Shown piece by piece: positions 17,329-25,858 of a DNA stretch of 64,000 nt. Position 1 is the stretch's first letter. Each line of letters starts with the position of its first letter. The notes under the pieces are model-generated. The model was not told the DNA's origin. It searched no databases and saw only the letters and a program-made list of their open reading frames with translations. This stretch comes from Sulfurimonas sp. (GTDB lineage Bacteria > Campylobacterota > Campylobacteria > Campylobacterales > Sulfurimonadaceae): contig NZ_JAQVKP010000003.1 of assembly GCF_028694605.1 (NCBI RefSeq), positions 1 through 64,000 on the forward strand. Direction: 5' to 3'. A program made the translations under genes and the position numbers.

Positions 17329-20300
17329 CTACTTTTTTCTTAGGGAGTACAAAACAGGGATAATAAGCAGTGTTAAAACAGCCGAAGTCACTATACCGCC
17401 CATCATAGGCGCTGCGATTCGCTGCATAACTTCACTTCCGACACCGCCAACATACATAATGGGTACAAGAGAACCAAGAATCGCAAAAACAGTCATCAGT
17501 TTTGGTCTTAGTCGCCCCGCCGAGCCGTGCATTATCGCCTCTTCATGCGATAGAGTTTTGTCTTTTATCGCCTCTTCAAGATAGATAACCATAACAATCG
17601 CCGTCTCTGCGGCGATGCCAAGCAGAGCCAAAAATCCTACGACTACAGCAACTGAGAGATTAAACCCGAGATAGTCGATATAGAGCAATCCGCCAAGAAC
17701 GGCAAAAGGCAGAGTTAAAAAAACGATAAGCGAATTTGTCATATCCTTAAGTGCAAAATAGATGAGGACAAAAATACTTATAATAACAATAGGAACAATA
17801 AAGCTGAGTCTTGCCTTTGCAGATTCAAGGTACTCGCTCTGTCCTGCAAACTCATAATAGTACCCCTTTGGAAGTTTGATACTCTCCAAAAGAGCTTTTG
17901 CTTCATTTTTATAATCATCTACGCTCACATCGCTTTTTGGCGTAATGTAAACAAATGAGACCTTCATCCCTTTTTCACTTTTTATAACGCTCGCACCTTC
18001 TATATATTCTATATCAGCAAACATACTCAAAGGCAAAAAACCGGATTTTGTTTTGACTTTTAACTCTCTTATCTTATCTATATCCTCTCTTTGCTGCGAA
18101 TTGATTCTCATTGATATAGGGTGACGTTTAAGCCCGTCAATAAAAGTACTTGCACCAAGCCCGCCTACGCCAAAAGAGATCGTGTTAAATATTTCCTGCT
18201 TTGAGACTCCGTATCTTGAGAGGTTATCTTGCTTGATGGCAATATCAAGAAAGTATCCGCTGTTTGATTTGTCGGCAGATACGCTTAGGGTAAGGGGCAT
18301 AGTTTTTAGTTTTTGCTCCATCTTTGAAGAGATTTCTTCTAAAATTTTGTTGTCATCCCCATATAGTTTTATGCCAAGAGGGGTTCGGATACCTGTTAGA
18401 AGCATATCTATCCTTCCTCGTATAGGGTAAGTCCAAGAGTTTATAAGCCCTTTTACTTTAAGTGCTGCTTCCATGTCCTGCATCAGCCTCTCATAAGTCA
18501 TACCCTCTCTCCACATAGATTTATCCTTAAAGGTTATGATGGTCTCTATCATGGCGAGCGGGGCAGGATCTGTCGCACTGTCGGCACGACCGGCTTTTCC
18601 AAAAACAGTATCAACCTCCGGAAAACTTTTGATAATTTTATTTGTCTCGGCGAGAACATCTTTAGCCAAATCTATACTGATTCCATATGGAGTAACTGGC
18701 ATATACATAAAGTCCTGTTCGTTTAACTGCGGCATAAACTCCCATTTTTGAGTATTGTAAAGTGGGTAGATATACACTATGGCGGCAACCGAAAGAATAA
18801 TGACCAAATACTTTAGTTTTAGAAAAAGCTTGAGTACTGGAGTATAAAAAAATATAAAAAACCGGTTGATGTAGTTGTCTTCCTCTTTTTTAATTCCGCC
18901 CTTGATAAAAAGCACCATTAAAACCGGCACCAGAGTAATGGAGAGCATCGCACCGATAAGCATCGCAAATGTTTTAGTGTATGCCAGAGGCGAAAAAAGT
19001 CTGGCTTCCTGCCCCTCTAGCGCGAAAATAGGCAAAAACGAGACAACTATAAGCATAAGAGCAAAGAAAATAGGGCGGCCCACCTGTTTGGAAGAGTCTA
19101 TGATGATTTCTACCCTGCTTTTTGAACCGTCGCTCTTGCTGAGATATTTATGGGCATTTTCTATCATTACAATCGAAGCATCCACCATCGCACCTATAGC
19201 TATCGCAATACCTCCCAAGCTCATAATGTTTGAGCCTATATTAAAAAGGGTCATAAGCCAAAAACTAAGAAGAACAGTTAAAGGCAGAGTGACAAGAACA
19301 ACCAAAGCACTCCTAAAGTGGAACAAAAAGAGAGCCGTAATAATGATGACTATGACAGATTCTTCTATCAATGTACGCTTTAGCGTATCTATAGCCTTAT
19401 CTATTAGTTTGCTTCTGTCATAAACGGTAACTATCTCTACGTCCTCATTTTTAAGCGACTCTATTTTGGCTTTGATTTTTTGAATCACCTCGTAAGTATT
19501 CTCTTTGTATCGCACCAAAACGATACCGCCCACAACCTCGCCCTCTCCGTTAAACTCCGCAACTCCGCGCCTTTGTGTCGGCACAAGTGTCACTTCGCCT
19601 ATATCGCGCAATTTTATAGGCGTAACATCGCTTACTTTGAGTGTTATATTTTCAATATCTTCGATACTTGAAGCATAACCGTGAGCCTGAACTATATTTT
19701 CATAACCCTTTTGCAAAAGTACGCCACCGCCGATATCTTGGTTGTTTCTCTTAAGCGCTTCCGTTATTTCGTTAATACCGATGTTATACTTAACCATCTT
19801 ATCTTGATCTACAAGAAGCTGATAATTTTTTACAAATCCGCCTACTGCGGCTACTTCACTTACGCCGTCAACCCCGAGAAGTCCGTATTTTAAGTAGTAA
19901 TCTTGATAATCCCTTAACTCCGCGAGATTAAGTTTATTTGATTTTAAAATATATTGATACGCCCAGCCGACACCCGTTGCATCCGGTCCCATACTTACCT
20001 TTGCATTTGAGGGCAAAGTCGGCAAAATAGAAGATAGCTGCTCTAAAATTCTGCTTCTGGCATCATAAATATCAGTATTATCTTTAAAAATAATATAAAT
20101 CATCCCATTTTCAAAACTGCTCATTGCCCTAACAGTTTTAATGTTTGAAAGCGACATCAAAGAGCTTATAAGCGGATATGACACCTGTTCCTCTATGATT
20201 TTTGGAGACTGCCCTGCGTACGATACTTGAAGTATTACCTGCGGCGGCGAGAGATCGGGCAATGCGTCGAGCGAAATATTTTTAAGGCTAAAAAGACTAA

Positions 20301-20376
20301 TAGCCGTCAACATAGCCGAGACGACAAGAACCAAAAATATATTTTTCGCACTAAAGCCTATAATTTTCTCAATCAT
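17329..20376 (-). CDS. cusA: CusA-type Cu(I)/Ag(I) RND efflux pump
   Basis: A 1015-residue heavy-metal RND transporter with the two-fold 6+6 helix layout and two large periplasmic loops. The membrane motif GGIAIAIGAMVDASIVMIEN is the CusA form. Three methionines at about residues 559, 609 and 658 (in FMYMP, LAMIET and RIDMLLTG) match the copper-binding Met triad of E. coli CusA at 573, 623 and 672 with the same spacing. I therefore prefer Cu/Ag over Co/Zn/Cd. It pumps metal through the adaptor and TolC-like channel encoded upstream. Confidence 0.95.
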   Translation of the reverse strand: MIEKIIGFSAKNIFLVLVVSAMLTAISLFSLKNISLDALPDLSPPQVILQVSYAGQSPKIIEEQVSYPLISSLMSLSNIKTVRAMSSFENGMIYIIFKDNTDIYDARSRILEQLSSILPTLPSNAKVSMGPDATGVGWAYQYILKSNKLNLAELRDYQDYYLKYGLLGVDGVSEVAAVGGFVKNYQLLVDQDKMVKYNIGINEITEALKRNNQDIGGGVLLQKGYENIVQAHGYASSIEDIENITLKVSDVTPIKLRDIGEVTLVPTQRRGVAEFNGEGEVVGGIVLVRYKENTYEVIQKIKAKIESLKNEDVEIVTVYDRSKLIDKAIDTLKRTLIEESVIVIIITALFLFHFRSALVVLVTLPLTVLLSFWLMTLFNIGSNIMSLGGIAIAIGAMVDASIVMIENAHKYLSKSDGSKSRVEIIIDSSKQVGRPIFFALMLIVVSFLPIFALEGQEARLFSPLAYTKTFAMLIGAMLSITLVPVLMVLFIKGGIKKEEDNYINRFFIFFYTPVLKLFLKLKYLVIILSVAAIVYIYPLYNTQKWEFMPQLNEQDFMYMPVTPYGISIDLAKDVLAETNKIIKSFPEVDTVFGKAGRADSATDPAPLAMIETIITFKDKSMWREGMTYERLMQDMEAALKVKGLINSWTYPIRGRIDMLLTGIRTPLGIKLYGDDNKILEEISSKMEQKLKTMPLTLSVSADKSNSGYFLDIAIKQDNLSRYGVSKQEIFNTISFGVGGLGASTFIDGLKRHPISMRINSQQREDIDKIRELKVKTKSGFLPLSMFADIEYIEGASVIKSEKGMKVSFVYITPKSDVSVDDYKNEAKALLESIKLPKGYYYEFAGQSEYLESAKARLSFIVPIVIISIFVLIYFALKDMTNSLIVFLTLPFAVLGGLLYIDYLGFNLSVAVVVGFLALLGIAAETAIVMVIYLEEAIKDKTLSHEEAIMHGSAGRLRPKLMTVFAILGSLVPIMYVGGVGSEVMQRIAAPMMGGIVTSAVLTLLIIPVLYSLRKK

Positions 20377-20380
20377 CGCC

Positions 20381-21343
20381 CTACCACTCTTCGCTCACAT
20401 AAGAACCGTTTGTAACCGCATCGCTATCAAGCAAAAAGAGTGCGTTTTGAGCCACTTCATCACTTTGCGAAATACCGCTAGAAATACGATAATATCCACC
20501 GCCGTAGCTTGCTTCAACCTCTTGAGGCTCATACTCATTTTGTGATATTTTTTTAAAAACATAAAACTTGTCACCTTTTTTTATAACGGCATCTTTTGGA
20601 AGAGTGAGTGCCGCACTTAGGTTTTTGCTAAAACTCACCTTCGCAAACATATCGGGAAATACTTTGCCATGCGAATTTTCAACATCAACCCTTACGTCAA
20701 AAGTAAGATCTGCTTTGTTAATCCTTGGATATATCTTACCTACTCTTGCCTTGATGGGTACGCTTAGACCTTCTATCTCAACGCTCACGTCCATCCCTTC
20801 TTTGATAAACTCAAGATCTTTTTGATAAACCTTTGCCACAATCCACATTTCAGAACTATCGGCAATCTTTAAAAGAGCGGTGCCTGCTTTTGCATACGAA
20901 CCGGCAAATAGATTTTTTTGGATGATTTTGCCCTCAAATCTGCTGTAAATAGGTATTGTCTCTCCACCCATAACAATGGCTTTTTCGTCAATATCGTAAA
21001 GTTTTAATTTTTCCAAAACAGTTGATTGCAGAACCGGAAAATTTTTAGCTGCATTTAGCTCTTTTTTGAGTGTATATATCTCTTTTGAATATATGTCAAA
21101 AAGTTTATCCCCTTTTTTGATATTTTTATAGAGTTCATCAGCTTCCAATTTTTCGATGTACCCGTCAAACCTTATGTTTACTTCGTATATTTTACGCTCA
21201 TTATATGCGGTAGTGGCATAATATGTTTTAGATATTTTTTGTGTCTGCACTCTGGGTTTTATGCTTTGGATATTAAAAGCCTGTTCAAACGTCTTTGCCT
21301 GTGCAAACGAAAGGCTCAAAAGTATTAAAAACAATGTTTTCAT
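20381..21343 (-). CDS. cusB: RND periplasmic adaptor (CusB-like)
   Basis: A 320-residue membrane-fusion protein with a signal peptide (MKTLFLILLSLSFAQA), a split lipoyl/barrel-sandwich domain (IRFDGYIEKLEADELY and SRFEGKIIQKNLFAGSYAKAGTALLKI), a short alpha hairpin and a beta-barrel domain with PKDAVIKKGDKFYVF. It links CusA to the TolC-like protein. It is shorter than E. coli CusB and lacks the long Met-rich N-terminus. The Met/His-rich product of 22531-22944 may take over metal delivery. Confidence 0.9.
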   Translation of the reverse strand: MKTLFLILLSLSFAQAKTFEQAFNIQSIKPRVQTQKISKTYYATTAYNERKIYEVNIRFDGYIEKLEADELYKNIKKGDKLFDIYSKEIYTLKKELNAAKNFPVLQSTVLEKLKLYDIDEKAIVMGGETIPIYSRFEGKIIQKNLFAGSYAKAGTALLKIADSSEMWIVAKVYQKDLEFIKEGMDVSVEIEGLSVPIKARVGKIYPRINKADLTFDVRVDVENSHGKVFPDMFAKVSFSKNLSAALTLPKDAVIKKGDKFYVFKKISQNEYEPQEVEASYGGGYYRISSGISQSDEVAQNALFLLDSDAVTNGSYVSEEW

Positions 21344-22524
21344 TATAAACTCTCTTTCGTGATGTAAAAAAGCTCTAAATGAGCAGTTTTTATATCCAGT
21401 TTGTATTTAAGTTTTTCTATCTTCAAATCCAGTAAAAGATTTTCGTTCTCTATACTTTTTTCAAGTGTAATGCTATTTTTTATATTGGATTTCTCATAAA
21501 GAGTCAACTCTTTATATTTTTCCAAAATCGCATCAAGATTTTCTACTCTTTTATTTAAATACTCTGCTTTTTTATAATTATTCTGAAAAATCATGGTTGC
21601 ATTTCGCAGATAATTATCCTCTTTTTGAACATTCTCCGCCCTTAAATGGCTTACTTCTTTTACTTTTATCTCTTCTGTTCCATAAATTGGCAGCGCAAAA
21701 GAAGCGGAAAATGAGAGGTAATCATCAAAGTTCTCTCTATTGTTATAGCTTACGTTGAGATTTACGTTTGAATATTTTTTTCTCTCTTCCAGTGTAGTTT
21801 GAAGTTCCAGCTGTTTGGTTTTTATCTCAAATATTTTATATTTTGGAGATTTTTTTATATCTTCTTGAAAAAATTCCTCAGATATAGCGGCTTTTTGTAT
21901 GGATGTAAAATCTTCACTCGTGAGATATTTAAACTCATTTTTAAGTGATGTTACCTTATCTTGAAGCTCTAAGATTTTATCTTCGAGAGCAAATATCTTT
22001 TTTTGAAGTTCTACGCTTGTTTTGAGTCCATCTTCAATACTGATGCTATTTTCATAATAACCTCCAAGTATCTCCAAGTTTGATTTTTTTTGCTCCAGCA
22101 ATTCAATAAGCATTGTAGAAGTTGAAATCTGTTCAACCAAAAGCGCTGTTTTTTTATACAGTTCTATTTTCATGTCTTCTAACTCATACTCCAAAACGAG
22201 AGTATCCGCTCTGGCAATCGCCTCTTTAAGCTCAAGTTTTCCAAAAGTTTCAAACTCTTGAGTTATACCTACAAACTGGGTCTGCATAGGCTCAAGATCT
22301 CTTTTTAAAAAATTTCCATTTAGAGGCAAATCGTTTGCACCTATGGAAATAACCGGATTTTTATATGCACTTTGACTCTTTAAAGCCTGACGAGATGCTA
22401 AAATCTTTTCTTGTTTTGCTAACAAATTCGGTGAACGGTTAAGCGCTTTTTCAAAAACATCATTAAACTCTGCACCGACACAGATAGTTGCAGACATAAC
22501 AAAAAAAGTCAGCACCTTCATCAT
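21343..22524 (-). CDS. TolC-family outer-membrane efflux protein
   Basis: A 393-residue outer-membrane factor with a signal peptide and two related helical repeats. The first has SPNLLAKQEKILASRQAL and the motif KNPVISIGANDLP, the second VNLNVSYNNR. It provides the exit channel for the CusAB pump and shares its stop/start region with the adaptor gene. It is the second gene of the operon. The C-terminal repeat appears complete. Confidence 0.88.
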   Translation of the reverse strand: MMKVLTFFVMSATICVGAEFNDVFEKALNRSPNLLAKQEKILASRQALKSQSAYKNPVISIGANDLPLNGNFLKRDLEPMQTQFVGITQEFETFGKLELKEAIARADTLVLEYELEDMKIELYKKTALLVEQISTSTMLIELLEQKKSNLEILGGYYENSISIEDGLKTSVELQKKIFALEDKILELQDKVTSLKNEFKYLTSEDFTSIQKAAISEEFFQEDIKKSPKYKIFEIKTKQLELQTTLEERKKYSNVNLNVSYNNRENFDDYLSFSASFALPIYGTEEIKVKEVSHLRAENVQKEDNYLRNATMIFQNNYKKAEYLNKRVENLDAILEKYKELTLYEKSNIKNSITLEKSIENENLLLDLKIEKLKYKLDIKTAHLELFYITKESL

Positions 22525-22530
22525 AAAACC

Positions 22531-22944
22531 TTAATGATGAGAGTGCATCGATGATGCTTGACCTAGATTTACACTTCCCTTGTATTTGTAATCTTTGTTA
22601 TTTTCATCTTTGATAAAAACCTGATATTGCCACGTTCCGCTCATACCAAAATTGACATTACACTCAAAATAGGTATCTGTTTTTTTACAAATATCTTTTG
22701 ATTCCATATAAGGCATTCCCGGCATTTCAGGCATAAAAAACTTCACTCTAACATCTTTTGCTTTTACATCTGCGCCGCCGTGACCGCCTTTGTTTAGTTC
22801 TATTTTAATTTTGTTTTGTCCCTCGCTTAAAACTTTATCGCTTGAGAGCATTATATGCATATCACCGCTCATACCCATATCCATAAAACCCGCTGCAAAA
22901 GAGAGAGAGGACAACACTACCGCCGAAAGAAGAACTTTTTTCAT
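22531..22944 (-). CDS. Met/His-rich periplasmic protein of the cus operon (YtkA/FixH-like)
   Basis: A 137-residue exported protein with a signal peptide (MKKVLLSAVVLSSLSFAAG), then an unusual cluster of Met, His and Asp (MDMGMSGDMHIML), a beta-sandwich region resembling YtkA/FixH domains with FFMPEMPGMPYM, two cysteines, and a MHSHH terminus. Such clusters bind Cu(I) or Ag(I). As the first gene of the efflux operon it is a good candidate periplasmic copper carrier, functionally parallel to CusF but unrelated in sequence. The role is inferred from composition and position. Confidence 0.75.
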   Translation of the reverse strand: MKKVLLSAVVLSSLSFAAGFMDMGMSGDMHIMLSSDKVLSEGQNKIKIELNKGGHGGADVKAKDVRVKFFMPEMPGMPYMESKDICKKTDTYFECNVNFGMSGTWQYQVFIKDENNKDYKYKGSVNLGQASSMHSHH

Positions 22945-22968
22945 TTTTGATACTCCGTTTTTTTTTGA

Positions 22969-23001
22969 ATTGTATAACTTTCAATGTGTAGTGAGTGTGT
23001 A
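22969..23001 (-). promoter_or_regulatory. cus operon promoter with tandem regulator box
   Basis: On the minus strand TATACAAT (22969-22976) is a good -10. Just upstream two TACACA hexamers lie exactly 11 bp apart (22985-22990 and 22996-23001). This is the one-turn spacing bound by OmpR-type regulator dimers. It is the likely target of the regulator encoded at 16660-17316. Confidence 0.5.
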
Positions 23002-23024
23002 AAAAAAGTCTAGTAAAATTTAAA

Positions 23025-23146
23025 AGTCTTCTTGCATAATCTAGTTTTCGTTCGTGGTGAGCTTGTCGAACCATGAGCCAACACCCTTTGAGAGGCTCAG
23101 GGCGAACGGTGGTATATTTTACAATTAAAGGTTATAAAAGAAGTCT
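23025..23146. mobile_element. MITE/REP-like element, copy 1
   Basis: A non-coding unit of about 122 bp between the cus operon and the peroxiredoxin gene. Its ends are imperfect inverted repeats (AGTCTTCTTGCATAAT at 23025 and, reversed, AGACTTCTTTTATAAC at 23146). Its core (23049-23146) carries two REP-like arms with GGTGAGCTTGTCGAACCA and GAGAGGCTCAGGGCGAACGG. It matches 60430-60526 in the opposite orientation with only scattered differences. Confidence 0.75.
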
Positions 23147-23185
23147 AATAAAAAAATGCAAAAAAGTACCGTTGTGTAGTACTCA

Positions 23186-23656
23186 TCACTTGCCTTGAAG
23201 CACTTCTAGCTTCTCTTTTACGATTCTAGCGTGCTCTTTTACTTTGACATTTTTCCAAATCGCTTGGACGATGCCCTCTTGGTCAATGATAATGGTTGAG
23301 CGGACAATCCCCATATACTCTTTGCCGTAGTTTTTTTTCAAAGCCCATACACCGTACTCTTGCATCATTGTGGTGGTTTCATCACTCAAAAGAGTTATCA
23401 TCAAATCTTTTTTCTCTATAAAACCTCTATGCGACTTGGTGCTGTCGGCACTCACACCCAGTATAACGGCATCAAGAGCGCTAAAGTCTGGTGCTGCCTC
23501 ACTAAAGTCACACGCTTCGGTCGTACATCCGGGGGTGTTGTCTTTTGGGTAGAAGTAAAGCACTATCCACTTGCCTCTAAGATCTCGTAAACATATCTCA
23601 ACATCATCTTGATTTGGCAGACAAAACTCCGGTGCCGCACTCCCCAATGTAACCAT
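23186..23656 (-). CDS. bcp: Thioredoxin-dependent peroxiredoxin (BCP/PrxQ)
   Basis: A 156-residue thiol peroxidase. The catalytic motif FYPKDNTPGCTTEACDF holds the peroxidatic Cys (PGCT) and the resolving Cys four residues later (EAC), as in the BCP/PrxQ group. It reduces hydrogen peroxide and organic peroxides in the cytoplasm. It lies 3 bp downstream of the cytochrome b gene on the same strand. Confidence 0.94.
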   Translation of the reverse strand: MVTLGSAAPEFCLPNQDDVEICLRDLRGKWIVLYFYPKDNTPGCTTEACDFSEAAPDFSALDAVILGVSADSTKSHRGFIEKKDLMITLLSDETTTMMQEYGVWALKKNYGKEYMGIVRSTIIIDQEGIVQAIWKNVKVKEHARIVKEKLEVLQGK

Positions 23657-23659
23657 TTT

Positions 23660-24244
23660 TTATACCTCTTTTGTAGTTTCTCTTCCGTTTATCATGCTAG
23701 AAATCATGCCGTGCTCTTCTCTTATATCTGCCACCACAACTCCTGCTATATGAAGCGGTATAAAAAACAAGAAGTAGTTATAGACGAGTTCATGCGTCTC
23801 TTTTATGCTCTTTGCCATCGCTTCGGTAAGTTCAAGAGCCTCTTTGAGATAGAGCGCAAAACCGCTGATAGTCATAAACAAAAGTGCCCCATAAAGTATA
23901 TAGTGCAGAGCTTTGACACCTTTTTTGTGGATGTTAAGCGTGCTAAAAGGCTCTTTTTGACTTTTGTCAAAAAACAGAAGTGCGATTCTGTAAACCACCA
24001 AAAATGCAAGCGCATACCCTAAGATAAGATGCCACTCCCACATAGGAGCGCGAATAGCTTTTGCGATAGCTACAGCATCCTCTTTGAAGATGTCCACACC
24101 CATATCGGTAAGCTTTGTCATAATGATTTCAGAGTTGGTTCTGTAACTCAAAAATCCTTTTCTAAGCAGTACAGTTCCTACAAGTCCTAAAACAACTATG
24201 GCATTTAGCCAATGCCAAATCCTAAAAGCTGCCGTATATTTCAT
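23660..24244 (-). CDS. Cytochrome b/b6-type membrane protein
   Basis: A 194-residue protein with four membrane helices and haem-ligand histidines placed as in di-haem cytochrome b561/Ni-Fe hydrogenase b-type subunits: FRIWHWLNAI in helix 1, MWEWHLILGY in helix 2, and ETHELVYNYFLFFIPLHIAG in helices 3-4. It passes electrons between the quinone pool and an unknown partner. No dehydrogenase subunit is adjacent. Confidence 0.85.
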   Translation of the reverse strand: MKYTAAFRIWHWLNAIVVLGLVGTVLLRKGFLSYRTNSEIIMTKLTDMGVDIFKEDAVAIAKAIRAPMWEWHLILGYALAFLVVYRIALLFFDKSQKEPFSTLNIHKKGVKALHYILYGALLFMTISGFALYLKEALELTEAMAKSIKETHELVYNYFLFFIPLHIAGVVVADIREEHGMISSMINGRETTKEV

Positions 24245-24245
24245 C

Positions 24246-24851
24246 TTAATACCCCTTTTTTGATTTTTGGTAACGAATATACCATAAAGCTAGTAAAACT
24301 AATATAACGACAACTACAAAAGTTATCTGTTTAAGATAAGCGTCTATGAGTTCTTGATTTTCGCCTATGGTGTAGCCAAGTATAACGAGTATAAACGCCC
24401 AAAGAGAAGCTCCAAGAGCGGTGTAGAGTGAAAAAACCGCCAAATTCATACGTGCAAGTCCTGCGGGAATGGAGATAAGCTGGCGAATCCCCGGAAGCAG
24501 TCTCCCTATAAATGTGGAGATATGCCCATGTTTTTCAAAATAATCATCCATCTTTTGAAGCGCATTTTCTTTGATAAAAAAGTATTTTCCATATTTGCTT
24601 AGTATCTTTCTGCCAAGAAGCAGTGCAAGATAGTAGTTCACAAATGCTCCCGCCATCGACCCTCCAAGCGCACTTAGCATAATCATGCCTATGTGCATCT
24701 CTCCTTTGGATGCCAAATAGCCCGCCGGAATAAGCACTATCTCGCTGGGAAAAGGGATAAACGAACTCTCAATAGTCATTAAAATAAAAACACCAATGTA
24801 GCCCCAATCTAAAATAAGCTCCACTAAATCAGAGGCTAACTCCCTAAGCAT
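24246..24851 (-). CDS. DedA-family membrane protein
   Basis: A 201-residue inner-membrane protein with DedA hallmarks: ESSFIPFPSEIVLIPAGYLA near residue 30 and FIGRLLPGIRQLISIPAGLA near 115, the conserved re-entrant and amphipathic motifs. The family is linked to recycling of undecaprenyl phosphate and phospholipid flipping. The start overlaps the murG stop by 8 bp, which fits a shared envelope-biosynthesis operon. Confidence 0.92.
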   Translation of the reverse strand: MLRELASDLVELILDWGYIGVFILMTIESSFIPFPSEIVLIPAGYLASKGEMHIGMIMLSALGGSMAGAFVNYYLALLLGRKILSKYGKYFFIKENALQKMDDYFEKHGHISTFIGRLLPGIRQLISIPAGLARMNLAVFSLYTALGASLWAFILVILGYTIGENQELIDAYLKQITFVVVVILVLLALWYIRYQKSKKGY

Positions 24852-25854
24852 TTAAGTCCTTAATCATCTCATGCGCGGCATCTTTTGCACAATATGCTAC
24901 AAGCGCTTTACTCTTTTGCTCCAAATCTTGCCCTAAGATAGAGAGTAAAATCGTTCTCAAGTCACCGCCCTCTCTCTCGCACCATCCCAAATCATGCGCA
25001 ACTATAAACCTTGCATTGTGGTACTGATGGTCTGCTGCTGCATGAGGAAACGGAACAAAAAGCGCAGGTAAGCCGTTAGCGCATAGCTCCCAAAGTGTAC
25101 TTGCCCCTGAGCGGCTCACCGCCAAATCCGCTTTTGCCATAAGAGAAGGAATCTCTTTTGTAAAAGAGTAAATCTCTACCTCTACTTCAAGCTCCCCGTA
25201 AGCTTTTTTTACCCTCTCAAAATCTCTCTCGCCTGCTTGATGGATGATATGTATGCCTTGCTCTTGAAGCTCTTTTGCGACACTTAATGCCAAATCGTTA
25301 ATCGCTTTTGCACCTTGTGAACCGCCCAAAAAGATAATAGTTTTTATCTTGCTTCTCACTCTTGCAGTCTTAAAAAAAACATCTTTTACGGGATAGCCTT
25401 TGATGGGAGAAGAGGCGTCATACGCTGAGATAAATCGCTTTGCAAATGGCTTTAAGAGGGAGTTGAGCCTTCCCTCCACAGCATTTTGTTCATGGATAAA
25501 AAGAGGTATGCCGCAGCTAAGAGATGCAAACGATGCAGGAGCGGCAGAAAATCCGCCAACACTGTAAGTTGCCTCAATATGATGTTTTTTTAAAATAGCC
25601 CGTGAAGCCAAAAAAGCACGAAAAACACGCCAGAGCGCTTTGAGTTTGCCGAAGCCTCTTTGGTTGACAACTCCTGTCGTCTCTAAAAAATAGACATGGC
25701 TAAATGCACTATGTTCCTCAAAATATTTTCTATCCTGTCCGCTGGTAGAACCTATAAAAATAGCTTCATGCCCCTCACTCGCCGCTGCTTCAACAAGAGA
25801 CTGGGCTATCATAAGGTGTCCGCCCGTACCCCCGCCTGTTATACATAGTTTCAT
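24844..25854 (-). CDS. murG: UDP-GlcNAc:undecaprenyl-PP-MurNAc-pentapeptide GlcNAc transferase
   Basis: A 336-residue GT28 glycosyltransferase that makes lipid II at the inner face of the cytoplasmic membrane. The N-terminal ITGGGTGGH loop, the FIHEQNAVEGRLN strand, FLGGSQGAKAIN and the donor-binding SRSGASTLWELCANGLPALFVPFPHAAADHQ region are all present. I start it at ATG 25854 (MKLCITGGG), five bases past the ftsW stop, because family members begin there. An in-frame ATG at 25875 would add seven residues. Confidence 0.96.
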   Translation of the reverse strand: MKLCITGGGTGGHLMIAQSLVEAAASEGHEAIFIGSTSGQDRKYFEEHSAFSHVYFLETTGVVNQRGFGKLKALWRVFRAFLASRAILKKHHIEATYSVGGFSAAPASFASLSCGIPLFIHEQNAVEGRLNSLLKPFAKRFISAYDASSPIKGYPVKDVFFKTARVRSKIKTIIFLGGSQGAKAINDLALSVAKELQEQGIHIIHQAGERDFERVKKAYGELEVEVEIYSFTKEIPSLMAKADLAVSRSGASTLWELCANGLPALFVPFPHAAADHQYHNARFIVAHDLGWCEREGGDLRTILLSILGQDLEQKSKALVAYCAKDAAHEMIKDLNA

Positions 25855-25858
25855 CGTT

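Noticed and set aside
18875-19423. 182-residue plus-strand frame
   Set aside because: Antisense to cusA, which is strongly supported.
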